From the IMG/VR virus record IMGVR_UViG_3300037247_000478, positions 1 to 22,117 of that record: a DNA stretch of 22,117 nt; one strand, written 5' to 3'. This DNA comes from a virus. Position numbers and translations under genes: made by a program. Positions 5,560-13,025 of this stretch are shown here, piece after piece. Under the pieces are notes generated by a model. That model saw only the letters and a list, made by a program, of their open reading frames with translations, had not been told where the DNA came from and searched no databases. Within the stretch, counting starts at the first letter, position 1, and each line of letters opens with the position of its first letter.

Positions 5560-6333
5560 CTATTGTTTGATTAATAAATACCCTGAAAATTTAACATCGA
5601 AAGCCCCGTCAATATCTACAGTAAGTGTACTACCGCCAGCTAAGGTGTTAACTCTTACAGTATCTGCAGCATTAAGTTTTGTCAATAAACTACCTGTTAA
5701 GCTAACTCTTGTTGCTGTTACAATGTTAGATGGATCGCCTCTCCATATCCTCGGAAGTTCGCTTGTTGTTTGAAAGTATAAATCTAAGAAGTTATGAGCC
5801 ACTAAATCACTGTAGGTAACTTGAGTGTTAAATAAATAGGTTCCTGTAAATGGGGCGGTAAAAATTCCTGTAGTATTATCATAATTACTTCCAATATCTT
5901 GTATCTCATTATCAAAAACAATCGTATAAACCGTTGCTCCATCTCCCGTGACATCTGACTTTGTTCCGGCAGATGCTTCAAATAGAGAAAGAGCTGGCGC
6001 AGCTGCTGAAAAATCATACCATGCTATTAATTCATCGGTAGTAAGAAGTATTAATCCACCCGGATCATTCCAAGTCAAAGCTGTTCCTGAAAAGGTATAA
6101 TCAGCCGGATTTGATCGAAGTTGCCCATTTAAAAATAATCCAAAGGCTGATGTGCCACTAGGTGTTTGACCTAATGTAAAAGCAGTCTGTCCATCCGATG
6201 TAATAGTTAATATTTCTTGATTAGCATTTAATGTTGAGTGTGTATCGTCTACATACCCTTTGGTTGTGACAGTATCATTATCTGCAACTCCTGTACTAAC
6301 TAGCATCTGTTCTGGTCTTAATTCATTCGCCAT
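5560..6333 (-). CDS. Tail fibre/receptor-binding protein with shared module and C1q/TNF-like tip (257 aa)
   Basis: Residues 1-38 are a short N-terminal region ('TTKGYVDDTHSTL') of the type used in virion attachment. Residues 40-109 are a beta module (DGQTAFTL, 'FLNGQLRSNPADYTFSGTAL', 'IAWYDFS') that is also present in the 360-aa fibre. Residues 115-257 form a C1q/TNF-like domain ('YTIVFDNEIQDIGSNYDNTT', 'GIFTAPFTGTYLFNTQV', 'AADTVRVNTLAGGSTLTVDI', 'FSGYLLIKQ'). The domain order (attachment, spacer module, trimeric tip) supports a fibre or fibre-tip role outside the cell. AGGAG precedes the ATG; the gap to the preceding gene is 2 nt. Confidence 0.75.
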   Translation of the reverse strand: MANELRPEQMLVSTGVADNDTVTTKGYVDDTHSTLNANQEILTITSDGQTAFTLGQTPSGTSAFGLFLNGQLRSNPADYTFSGTALTWNDPGGLILLTTDELIAWYDFSAAAPALSLFEASAGTKSDVTGDGATVYTIVFDNEIQDIGSNYDNTTGIFTAPFTGTYLFNTQVTYSDLVAHNFLDLYFQTTSELPRIWRGDPSNIVTATRVSLTGSLLTKLNAADTVRVNTLAGGSTLTVDIDGAFDVKFSGYLLIKQ

Positions 6334-6335
6334 GG

Positions 6336-6590
6336 TTATGCTCCTGTTTGAGCTTTATAAGTTGTAATGGTATTCGTCATCGTGGTTTCTTGTGCTGAAT
6401 CTAAAGCAATATCTGTTGTAATAGTTACAGTAGATCCAGAGCATTTCATACAAAATCCAACACCTGGTATTGCGCTATTTATATCGGTACCTAAATGAAT
6501 CATCTGCGATAAACCGTCAAGATATAATGTATTGTCAATATTATATTTACCTGTTGAATCTATCTCTCTTGCATAAATATATTCAGCCAT
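6336..6590 (-). CDS. Hypothetical protein between fibre genes (84 aa)
   Basis: A short beta-rich protein ('YIYAREIDSTGKYNIDNTLYLDGLSQMIHLG', written here only as a guide to composition, ends before residue 36). It has two cysteines (C-M-K-C near residues 47-50) and a Thr/Ala-rich C-terminal half. No family is recognised. It has its own AAGGTAA site and sits 2 nt before the start of the 257-aa fibre and 5 nt after the 360-aa fibre. A fibre accessory or virion role is inferred from position alone. Confidence 0.55.
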   Translation of the reverse strand: MAEYIYAREIDSTGKYNIDNTLYLDGLSQMIHLGTDINSAIPGVGFCMKCSGSTVTITTDIALDSAQETTMTNTITTYKAQTGA

Positions 6591-6595
6591 ATTAA

Positions 6596-7678
6596 TTACC
6601 TTGTATAGATTAGTTTGATAGCATATATGTTAATGGTTCCACCAACGCTATTGTTATCCCAATTCAATCCACAAATATCATTTGCACTTAACAAACTAAA
6701 TACACTCGAAACATCAATTGCTTTAAATTCACCTGCTGTTCCAAAATCATAAGTAGATGTCGTATCTGTTTCTGAATGAAAATTAGTGGTTTCTCCAATA
6801 TTTCCATAAGAAGATGACAAATCTAAATCTTTTCCACTTCCACCACCGCCTCCTGCAGGAGAAATAATTACCTCAATAGAGACTAAAGCATTAAAATCAT
6901 TTGGAACTGCAAACTCTAAATTAAAATTTGCACTTGCTCCAATAGTTCGGATTCGATGATTTCCATCATTTGAATTTGTATCTGGCAAAAAACATTTTGT
7001 AAATGAAATAGGAATTGCAGCTTCCAAATTATCTAAAGCAAGAGCTACATTCGCACCAGAAACGCCTGAATCATTATTAACTTCTGAGGCATCATAATCA
7101 TTAAGAACGGCTGACACTGCACCTGTTCGTCCAAATACAGAAGTCACGCCCGATTGTGCATTTAATGTATTGAGAGCATCGGATGTGAAAGCACCTGCAA
7201 CTCCTGAGTCATTATCAACTTGAGAAGCATCATAATCACTGGCCACAGCTACAACCATTCCCGTTCTACCAAAAACAGAGGCTATAGCTCCACCAGGACT
7301 AGAGAAGTTATACCAAACAATTAATGTATCTGTTGTTTTTAAGGTAAGTCCTCCTGGATTTCCCCACGTGAAAGCTGTTCCAACAAAGCTATAATCTGTC
7401 TGAGGTCTAAATTGTCCATTTAGAAAAGTACTAATTGCATCTACACCACTGGGAGTCGCAGATAATGTAAATGCTGTTTGTCCATCTATTGTAACTACAA
7501 GTGGTTCTTGTTCTGGCGTTAATGAAGACCCAACAATGTCAACAATTTGCTGATTCGTCATAAATTTAGTCGTGCCGGATGGCGCTTCTGCTAAATCAGT
7601 TGGATCGGTAATCGGTACTTTGTCTGTTAACAGAGCTGTTGCCGCAGGGGGTAGTGCCGATATTTTAACTTCTGCCAT
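6596..7678 (-). CDS. Tail fibre protein with duplicated 'VFGRTGxV' repeats (360 aa)
   Basis: The N-terminus 'MAEVKISALPPAATALLTDK' is the short attachment motif common to phage fibre proteins (KIS.LP.a..l...D.vp). Residues 58-125 are a beta module shared with the 257-aa fibre (DGQTAFTL, 'TFLNGQFRPQTDYSFVG'). Residues 135-162 and 181-208 are two copies of a VFGRTG..V....DYDAS.V.NDSGV repeat, a widespread phage fibre repeat. The C-terminal part (about 220-360), with a PAGGGGGSG loop and a final IYAIKLIYTR, has no family I can name and may be the receptor-binding tip. GGAG precedes the ATG. The product would be a trimeric fibre on the tail. Confidence 0.75.
   Translation of the reverse strand: MAEVKISALPPAATALLTDKVPITDPTDLAEAPSGTTKFMTNQQIVDIVGSSLTPEQEPLVVTIDGQTAFTLSATPSGVDAISTFLNGQFRPQTDYSFVGTAFTWGNPGGLTLKTTDTLIVWYNFSSPGGAIASVFGRTGMVVAVASDYDASQVDNDSGVAGAFTSDALNTLNAQSGVTSVFGRTGAVSAVLNDYDASEVNNDSGVSGANVALALDNLEAAIPISFTKCFLPDTNSNDGNHRIRTIGASANFNLEFAVPNDFNALVSIEVIISPAGGGGGSGKDLDLSSSYGNIGETTNFHSETDTTSTYDFGTAGEFKAIDVSSVFSLLSANDICGLNWDNNSVGGTINIYAIKLIYTR
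7055..7276 (-). repeat. Two copies of the VFGRTG repeat in the 360-aa fibre gene
   Basis: Repeat copies at 7193-7276 and 7055-7138 (28 codons each) encode VFGRTGMVVAVASDYDASQV and VFGRTGAVSAVLNDYDASEV, each followed by a D/N-N-D-S-G-V stretch. The spacer is 18 codons. The duplication offers homologous-recombination length variation of the fibre shaft. Confidence 0.8.
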
Positions 7679-7682
7679 GTCA

Positions 7683-7832
7683 TTACTCCGTTGTTATGAA
7701 AGTTCCGCTTTCAGTTGTGATTCTCTTTCCGCTTTCTGTCGTGATAAAACCTGTCGCTGGCGGAGGTGTTCCACCATGACGGTGCATAAAAAGAAAGAAC
7801 CATCCCGCTAAAGCCGATCCAATTCTTCTCAT
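7683..7832 (-). CDS. Small gene with TTESG repeats in the fibre region (49 aa)
   Basis: A complete 49-codon frame fills the gap between the 110-aa gene and the 360-aa fibre. Its ATG overlaps the preceding stop (TAATG). A perfect AGGAGG (- strand, positions 7839-7844) lies 6 nt upstream, the best ribosome-binding site in the region. The product begins MRRIGSALAGWFFLFMHRHG, with a short hydrophobic stretch (about 7-16), then GTPPPATG. It ends in three copies of an ITTESG-like motif (GFITTESG, RITTESG, FITTE), a beta-type repeat seen in fibre-associated phage proteins. I infer a small virion or fibre-associated protein. A frame on the opposite strand here is a shadow. Confidence 0.7.
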   Translation of the reverse strand: MRRIGSALAGWFFLFMHRHGGTPPPATGFITTESGKRITTESGTFITTE

Positions 7833-8164
7833 TACACACCTCCTAACCAGAATAATAGTGTTGCCGTTGTAGCTTGTAATCCCAGTGGAGCAGGAAAAGT
7901 ATGATCTGTTAATACCCTACGACCTAGCACAGGTATATAATCTCCCGCTAAACTACCGGCAAAAAATAATGCTTTCCCATCGCTATTTTCAACAATCACC
8001 TTTCCCGCACCGCCAACCATAATCATCTTACAAAATTCTTGAGTCGTCTCACCGTCTTCTGTAAAAAAGGCATCCAGAACTATAGTACCACCACGAGTTG
8101 CCATTATTCCCAATTGTTCTGTACGAGTTACTGGATTAATTGCTTGTGTATTAGTTCTTACCAT
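7832..8164 (-). CDS. Small virion-type protein (110 aa), fibre region
   Basis: A compact beta-rich protein ('RGGTIVLDAFFTEDGETTQE', 'MIMVGGAGKVIVENSDGKAL', 'GDYIPVLGRRVLTDHTFPAP') without signal peptide or membrane segment. I cannot name a family. Its place directly after the collar fibre gene, in the same operon, suggests a structural accessory such as a fibre or spike connector. GAGG precedes the ATG by a good distance. The stop overlaps the next small gene's start. Confidence 0.6.
   Translation of the reverse strand: MVRTNTQAINPVTRTEQLGIMATRGGTIVLDAFFTEDGETTQEFCKMIMVGGAGKVIVENSDGKALFFAGSLAGDYIPVLGRRVLTDHTFPAPLGLQATTATLLFWLGGV
7839..7844 (-). promoter_or_regulatory. Consensus Shine-Dalgarno site of the 49-aa gene
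   Basis: AGGAGG on the - strand, 6 nt before the ATG at 7832, inside the last codons of the 110-aa gene. It is the main evidence that the short gene is translated. Confidence 0.75.
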
Positions 8165-8175
8165 GTCATTTCCTC

Positions 8176-9666
8176 TTATTGTGCTTTAATAATAAATCTT
8201 ACATAAATATTTTTAGCACGGGTTTCTGCGCCGCCAGTAGCATCGGTTGTAAAATTAAAGTCTTGATCGGCCACATCTCCTCCGGCTGCCGATCCAACTC
8301 CTGCTAAATGCTGGTAACCATGCGTATGTGATTTAATTTCATCTTGCTGTGTTGAACCCACTCCATTGCTCGAACCACCAGGAACTGGTGTTCTAGTAGC
8401 TGCATCTGGATCTCTTCCAGAAGCCCCAGAAACACCACGCGGAAAATATCCCCTTGTATCAGGTAGATTGAAATTAAGTCCTGAGCCCCCATATACATAA
8501 CCAATAACAGCATGTAACTCCGGATAAGTTGCAACTAATAAAGATTGTCCCTCACAATTCAACCAACCCGTAGGAGGCGCTGTATCTAGCCACCATATAC
8601 CTGTAAATCCTACCGGAACTTCTACTCCCCAACTTAATAGTCCAGTCGCTCCAATTTGAAGGGCTCTATTTTTAAATCCAGGCTCAATAGGTGGAATAAC
8701 TTCTCCGACTGATTCATTAGTTGACCGATATTGAAACTCAAAAACAGCAGTTCCTAATGTCAATTGCATATTTGTAAATTTATAAGTTAATATCGCATCA
8801 AATGGAAAATTAAATCTAATAGATAAATAATCATCATTATTAGATCCAAGCGTTTTACCTCCTACCGATGGAACAATAAATGTAACATCAAATTTTGAAT
8901 AAACACCCGTTAAAGTAGGAGTTGAAATTACTAAAATATCCGTTGCAGAAGGAGATCCACCCGTTCCGAAGAATTGTACAGATTCTAATGTCAAATCGCC
9001 TGTACCTGACGTCTTTATTCCTTCAAAACTAAAATTAACTTGTTGTCCTTCTAACGATCTAACATCTCTCAATCTAATTTCTAAATATTTTATTGATTCA
9101 CCACTACCAGCACCGGTACAGTCATACACAAACTCATAAACAGGCGTATTGGTAGGATCGGAAGTTCCTAAAGCTAATCGATCAAATCGTATTTCATCAG
9201 TAGCAGATGTATTATTTTTAACAAAAAACCATTCTCCATGTGCCACTTCTTGATTTGTTTGAACTGGAGTTATTGATAAATTTGGAAAAAACCTAAATTG
9301 AGGATTAGGTATAAAATTATTGAAATCTTGATTGACCGTTACTGGCCCAGCACCCCCCTCTCCGGCAGGTTGAAAGTTCTCGAAAGTCTGTATCAAGTTA
9401 TCGTCTTTATCATAAATCTCCAAATAATATGGATCGGTATCAAGAGCTGGATCGTTAACCGTCCAATAGAAAGGCCCCCTTTGTGCCGCCGCTTGAAAAG
9501 AGATAGGTTGAGAATAAGGCGTAGTTCCCGTTGCATCGGTATAAACATCTTTAGGCGATCTATCTTTATTCTGAAAAGCCAACATATAACCATCGATATT
9601 AGGCAACCCTATTCTATTATTAGGTGTCCATAGCGGCGTTGGTGCTGTAATGAATGAAGCTGCCAT
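8176..9666 (-). CDS. Tail fibre protein with C-terminal phage tail collar domain (496 aa)
   Basis: The N-terminal part (1-110) starts 'MAASFITAPTPLWTPNNRIG' and may dock to the tail. The middle (about 115-325) is a beta-sandwich-like region resembling carbohydrate-binding modules ('FIPNPQFRFFPNL', 'GEWFFVKNNTSATDEIRFDR'). From about residue 353 it has a tail collar domain: 'GWLNCEGQSLLVATYPELHA', 'YGGSGLNFNLPDTRGYFPRG'. It then carries SHTHG (His447, His449), the H-x-H motif that binds metal in trimeric fibre tips, and ends ETRAKNIYVRFIIKA. It probably recognises the host surface. AGGAGG precedes the ATG. It is the first gene after the ejection-protein block, where P22-like phages carry tailspikes or fibres. 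Confidence 0.85.
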   Translation of the reverse strand: MAASFITAPTPLWTPNNRIGLPNIDGYMLAFQNKDRSPKDVYTDATGTTPYSQPISFQAAAQRGPFYWTVNDPALDTDPYYLEIYDKDDNLIQTFENFQPAGEGGAGPVTVNQDFNNFIPNPQFRFFPNLSITPVQTNQEVAHGEWFFVKNNTSATDEIRFDRLALGTSDPTNTPVYEFVYDCTGAGSGESIKYLEIRLRDVRSLEGQQVNFSFEGIKTSGTGDLTLESVQFFGTGGSPSATDILVISTPTLTGVYSKFDVTFIVPSVGGKTLGSNNDDYLSIRFNFPFDAILTYKFTNMQLTLGTAVFEFQYRSTNESVGEVIPPIEPGFKNRALQIGATGLLSWGVEVPVGFTGIWWLDTAPPTGWLNCEGQSLLVATYPELHAVIGYVYGGSGLNFNLPDTRGYFPRGVSGASGRDPDAATRTPVPGGSSNGVGSTQQDEIKSHTHGYQHLAGVGSAAGGDVADQDFNFTTDATGGAETRAKNIYVRFIIKAQ

Positions 9667-9669
9667 TTT

Positions 9670-10944
9670 CTAATATCCTCCTAATAATGCGTGCAAATAA
9701 TGATGACCACCTATCCCCAATCCTCCAAGAACCCCCAAACCGGCTGCTCTTCTTAATCCTTTTCCTCCTAACGCTCCTCTGTCAAGATTCATTAATTCTC
9801 TTAATCTTTTAGCACTATCCGCTCGTTTAGCTAAATCAGTAAAAAGAGTACGACTGATTTCATGGTCTTTTCCTAATAACTTCTTCACAGAATTATAAGT
9901 GTTGAAAGGCACCACATTCTCTCTCCAATGCTTTTGTGCACCTAAATATTTTGAGTAAGCATCGGGTGAAACATTACTCATATTTCGATCTAAATCACCA
10001 TGAATATTTTGTGATGATTCATTTAATAATGAACGTTTATTTATTTCCGACTGACTAAGTCCACTCTTTAATTCTTTAGAATCTAGTTTTGATGTCATTT
10101 TACCAAAATCACTTTTTAGAAAATGTAATCCTTCCAAAGTGGGATTTTGGTAAAATGTTTTTAATGCTTTGTTCACATCTGCATGAGTAGCCACTAAGGA
10201 TTGACTATCTCCTAATGATTGAACGGTTGGCGCGCTTAATCGTGGCTTTATATTTTGAGTTCCTTTAAAAGATTCTTTATATAAATTACCTCCAAGGGAT
10301 TCCTGTTCCTGTTTAGTCTTTGTAACCAATTGCGCTAATTTAGTTACCGATAAATGCTTGGGAAGAAAAGCGCGCAGTGTTTTTATTGCTCCGCGTCCTG
10401 CAATTGGTAATGCTGCACCCACACCACCGGCTATTGCTCTTTCTCCTGCACCACCAGGCGTCGTTGCTGCTCCCGCCGCACCGAAACCTAAACTTTCAGC
10501 CAACCAAGGAGCTGCGCCAGCCATCTTGGCTGCACCTCCTACACCACCTCCTAGTGCTGCTATACCTCCCAATTGTCCTGCTGTCTCCCCGATACGAGCC
10601 GGTAACCCACCTTTCAACTGAGCTGCTGGGCCTGCAAATACATCGGGTTCTGGTGCATGAAAGTGAGTAGGATGACCTAATAAAGCCATTAATTTATTAA
10701 CACCACCCGTTTCTAATTCACCTAATCCATGTCCAAGTTGAGCAACACCTTGAAGCGCACCTAATCCTAGACCGGCGCCAGCACGCCCTATTTTACCAGC
10801 CAATGAAGGTTTAGTTGCTGGTGTAGTTTGCTGCGATGGAGTTCCCCCTAGATGAGATTGTATGGCTGATTGCATTTCAGATTGACTCATACCATCAGGA
10901 AACTCGAAATCACCCACATCCGGAATGGTTACTAACTGCGTCAT
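9670..10944 (-). CDS. Probable internal virion/DNA-ejection protein (424 aa, gp16 position)
   Basis: The N-terminus 'PDVGDFEFPDGMSQSEMQSA' carries the short 'V.....FPDGMS..EM..AI' motif seen at the start of several phage virion proteins. Residues about 45-200 are very Gly/Ala-rich and hydrophobic, with potential membrane-inserting helices. Residues 200-390 are helical and charged. The C-terminus again is Gly-rich (LGVLGGLGIGGHHY). Composition and place, after two Gln/Pro/Gly-rich genes and before the fibres, match the ejection protein position of gp16 in P22. Recognition is by context, not sequence similarity. The start overlaps the previous stop as TAATG. Confidence 0.6.
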   Translation of the reverse strand: MTQLVTIPDVGDFEFPDGMSQSEMQSAIQSHLGGTPSQQTTPATKPSLAGKIGRAGAGLGLGALQGVAQLGHGLGELETGGVNKLMALLGHPTHFHAPEPDVFAGPAAQLKGGLPARIGETAGQLGGIAALGGGVGGAAKMAGAAPWLAESLGFGAAGAATTPGGAGERAIAGGVGAALPIAGRGAIKTLRAFLPKHLSVTKLAQLVTKTKQEQESLGGNLYKESFKGTQNIKPRLSAPTVQSLGDSQSLVATHADVNKALKTFYQNPTLEGLHFLKSDFGKMTSKLDSKELKSGLSQSEINKRSLLNESSQNIHGDLDRNMSNVSPDAYSKYLGAQKHWRENVVPFNTYNSVKKLLGKDHEISRTLFTDLAKRADSAKRLRELMNLDRGALGGKGLRRAAGLGVLGGLGIGGHHYLHALLGGY

Positions 10945-12098
10945 TACGAATCTCCCTTAAAAGTTTGAGTAGAAGGATCGTAAGTCCACTTTTTAGTATA
11001 TTTCGTTTTTGGCAGTCCTGATTCTTTCCCTGTACGTGTGCCTGCTTGTCTTATTTTGATGAGATTTTGATCGCGTTGACGCCCATATTCATTTATAGAA
11101 TTTTGTAATCTTTCTAAATAAGCGTCATTTGGTTCTCCGGCAAAAGGTTCTAATTGATTTAAAGCCACTTGTATCCCTTTTTCTGTAGAGGTAAGACCTT
11201 GAGCTTTTAAAATCTTTTCAACTGCTTTACTTGCAATATCTTCTTTCTTAGCTCTAGCTACAGGGTTAATAGCAAATCCCAGGGCAGTTTTACCTTTCAT
11301 CGTTTCCTTTAATTGTTTCAAAAGAGGAACTAATTTATCGATAGCAGCATTTTGGCCCTGCCATAAATCCAAATTGATTTTTGAATAAGGTGTGAAGGTT
11401 TTACCTTCTAGTGTTGTAAATTGTTTTCCTTGCGATCCCCTTCCCATTCCCGTCATCATATTTTGACTAAATGTTTTTGTGGGATCGGCACCCGCTATAG
11501 GCGTAGGCTGCTGAGCACCCATTTGAGCTATTGGAGGCGGCTGAAAAGGTGCGCCTCCTTGTTGCATAGGTTGTCCAGGCTGTCCTAGTGGAACGGCCTG
11601 TTGTGCACCCATTAATGATTGAGGTAATAATGATGGGGTTGGTTGTCCTGGTGGTGCTGTAGGGACAGGTGGTTGCGAAGCTACACCTCCTCCTGCAAGA
11701 TATTGTTGCAATACTTGTGGTGGGGGAGTCTGTGGAATACCGCCCGTTCCCCCCATCGTTAACGTAGGGCGACCTTGTGGATCGTATCCCGTTTGGACTC
11801 CTTGCTGTCGGGGTTGAAGTGCTTTATAAATATTAGATAATGCAATCATATGAACATCACGCGATTTTTGTGGATCTAATCCCATTAATGTTTTTTTATG
11901 AACATCTGCAGCCGCTTGCAACAATGCTTCTTGTTGGCGCGGTATATATTTCTCCATTATCTGAGACTTAATCAAATTTTGCTGAGCCTGCTTTCGTTGA
12001 ACTTCTCCTAGCTTTTCTTGCTGACGCTCACGAAAAAATTGCTGGGGAATATTAAACCCTTGAGCAAAGCTACTTATTAAACCTGGTGTTTTAAACAT
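10944..12098 (-). CDS. Probable internal virion/ejection protein, Pro/Gln-rich (384 aa, gp20 position)
   Basis: Residues 1-90 are helical and Gln/Lys-rich (FRERQQEKLGEVQRKQAQQN). Residues about 97-225 are a low-complexity Pro/Gln/Gly stretch (e.g. GGIPQTPPPQVLQQYLAGGG). Residues 230-384 are again helical, ending in a basic tail. Such elongated Gln-rich proteins are typical of podovirus ejection proteins that leave the virion with the DNA and cross the cell envelope. No direct family match is claimed. AAGGTGAT precedes the ATG. It overlaps the next gene by one base. Confidence 0.55.
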   Translation of the reverse strand: MFKTPGLISSFAQGFNIPQQFFRERQQEKLGEVQRKQAQQNLIKSQIMEKYIPRQQEALLQAAADVHKKTLMGLDPQKSRDVHMIALSNIYKALQPRQQGVQTGYDPQGRPTLTMGGTGGIPQTPPPQVLQQYLAGGGVASQPPVPTAPPGQPTPSLLPQSLMGAQQAVPLGQPGQPMQQGGAPFQPPPIAQMGAQQPTPIAGADPTKTFSQNMMTGMGRGSQGKQFTTLEGKTFTPYSKINLDLWQGQNAAIDKLVPLLKQLKETMKGKTALGFAINPVARAKKEDIASKAVEKILKAQGLTSTEKGIQVALNQLEPFAGEPNDAYLERLQNSINEYGRQRDQNLIKIRQAGTRTGKESGLPKTKYTKKWTYDPSTQTFKGDS

Positions 12099-12108
12099 TT
12101 ATATCACC

Positions 12109-12708
12109 TTATACTGCTGCTGCAGGTAAAAAATGAGCTGCCATAGCGGCAGCAGCCCCTACACCACCTGCAATGTTACCCCACATACCTGATTGTCCTT
12201 TTTCTTTTATCCATGCATCAAATTCACGGTGCTTCTCGTCAAGTTGTTGCTGCTGCATTTGTTGTTGCATTTGACCCATGACGCCTTGTTCACCCATTTG
12301 CGATATACCGCCTAATCCACCTAAAAATTGACCTTGTACACCCATTATATTTTGAAGATAACGTTGTTGATCTTCTTGTGAAATACCTTGAGCTTGTCTT
12401 GCAATCTGTGATTGCTCTGCACCACTTCCTAGCATTCCAGAAGCTGCTCCTGCTTGATTAGCCGATCTCATGGCTGCTTCTTGTTGAATCTGTGCTGACG
12501 GAGATTGACTATAACCTCCCATGATATTTTTCATCCAAGCCGCTGGATCTTTCATCCCCATAATCGATTGCAAATATTGCTGAATAGCTTGACTGCCCGC
12601 TCCCGTATAAGGAGATAAGCCACCGCCTCCGGCACCTGCTCCTGCTGTTGCCGGAGAGCCAGCTGCTCCTGCTGTTGCCGGAGAACCACCGTAACCTGCA
12701 CTAAACAT
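12109..12708 (-). CDS. Probable small ejection protein (199 aa, gp7 position)
   Basis: Low-complexity Gly/Ala/Gln/Met-rich protein. It has an N-terminal tandem GSPATAGA repeat (residues 8-25), a middle helical region with 'SQIARQAQGISQEDQQRYLQ', a poly-Gln segment (QMQQQMQQQQLDEKH, about 150) and a hydrophobic Gly/Ala tail (GGVGAAAAMAAHFLPAAAV). The architecture (small, Gln-rich, hydrophobic end, next to two larger ejection candidates) suits a gp7-like injection protein. The assignment rests on order and composition. GAGGA precedes the ATG. Confidence 0.55.
   Translation of the reverse strand: MFSAGYGGSPATAGAAGSPATAGAGAGGGGLSPYTGAGSQAIQQYLQSIMGMKDPAAWMKNIMGGYSQSPSAQIQQEAAMRSANQAGAASGMLGSGAEQSQIARQAQGISQEDQQRYLQNIMGVQGQFLGGLGGISQMGEQGVMGQMQQQMQQQQLDEKHREFDAWIKEKGQSGMWGNIAGGVGAAAAMAAHFLPAAAV
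12634..12687 (-). repeat. Tandem 27-nt repeat at the start of the gp7-position gene
   Basis: Two consecutive 27-nt units encode GSPATAGAA and GSPATAGAG. A 20-nt core is identical at 12638-12657 and 12665-12684. It keeps the reading frame, so copy number could vary without loss of function. Confidence 0.8.
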
Positions 12709-12719
12709 AATTTATGTCC

Positions 12720-13025
12720 TCAATGTAAATCTACCCATGTTGTACCATCGTAGACTTGTAGTTTCTTCGTTGTCGTATTGAACATTTGCATCCCTTCATC
12801 CAAATCAGTCGGCTCGATATCATCTCGTTGGGCTGTCGTTAAAATTGAATTTTGTAAAACTGCTACATGCTGATTCGGAGATGACGCCAGCCTTACTGAA
12901 ACAAAATATTCATTTGCAATTTCACTGAACGTTTGAAACCATTTCCTAAAAATGTCGCTCAGTTGTCCACCTGATTGAACAATAGGCTCATGACTAAAAA
13001 TAGGTGATATTCGTCTAAAACTCAT
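12720..13025 (-). CDS. Small virion protein of the tail-neck cluster (101 aa, gp26/gp14 position)
   Basis: The N-terminal half is helical ('SDIFRKWFQTFSEIANEYF'). The C-terminus 'EGMQMFNTTTKKLQVYDGTT' then WVDLH is the 'G...yNTttk.lqvyDG..Wv.l' ending frequent in fibre and virion proteins. It occupies the position of the tail needle (gp26) or gp14 of P22. It is much shorter than the 233-residue needle and has no long coiled coil, so equivalence is doubtful. Its ATG overlaps the stop of the gp10-like gene (ATGA), giving coupled translation. Confidence 0.55.
   Translation of the reverse strand: MSFRRISPIFSHEPIVQSGGQLSDIFRKWFQTFSEIANEYFVSVRLASSPNQHVAVLQNSILTTAQRDDIEPTDLDEGMQMFNTTTKKLQVYDGTTWVDLH

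Noticed and set aside
7572-7811. 79-codon + strand reading frame in the fibre region
   Set aside because: It is antisense to the 360-aa fibre start and the 49-aa gene, both of which have ribosome-binding sites and family-like sequence.
10358-10670. Pro/Ala-rich and His/Leu-rich reading frames on the + strand
   Set aside because: They are the antisense reading of the Gly/Ala-rich part of the 424-aa ejection protein, without ribosome-binding sites.
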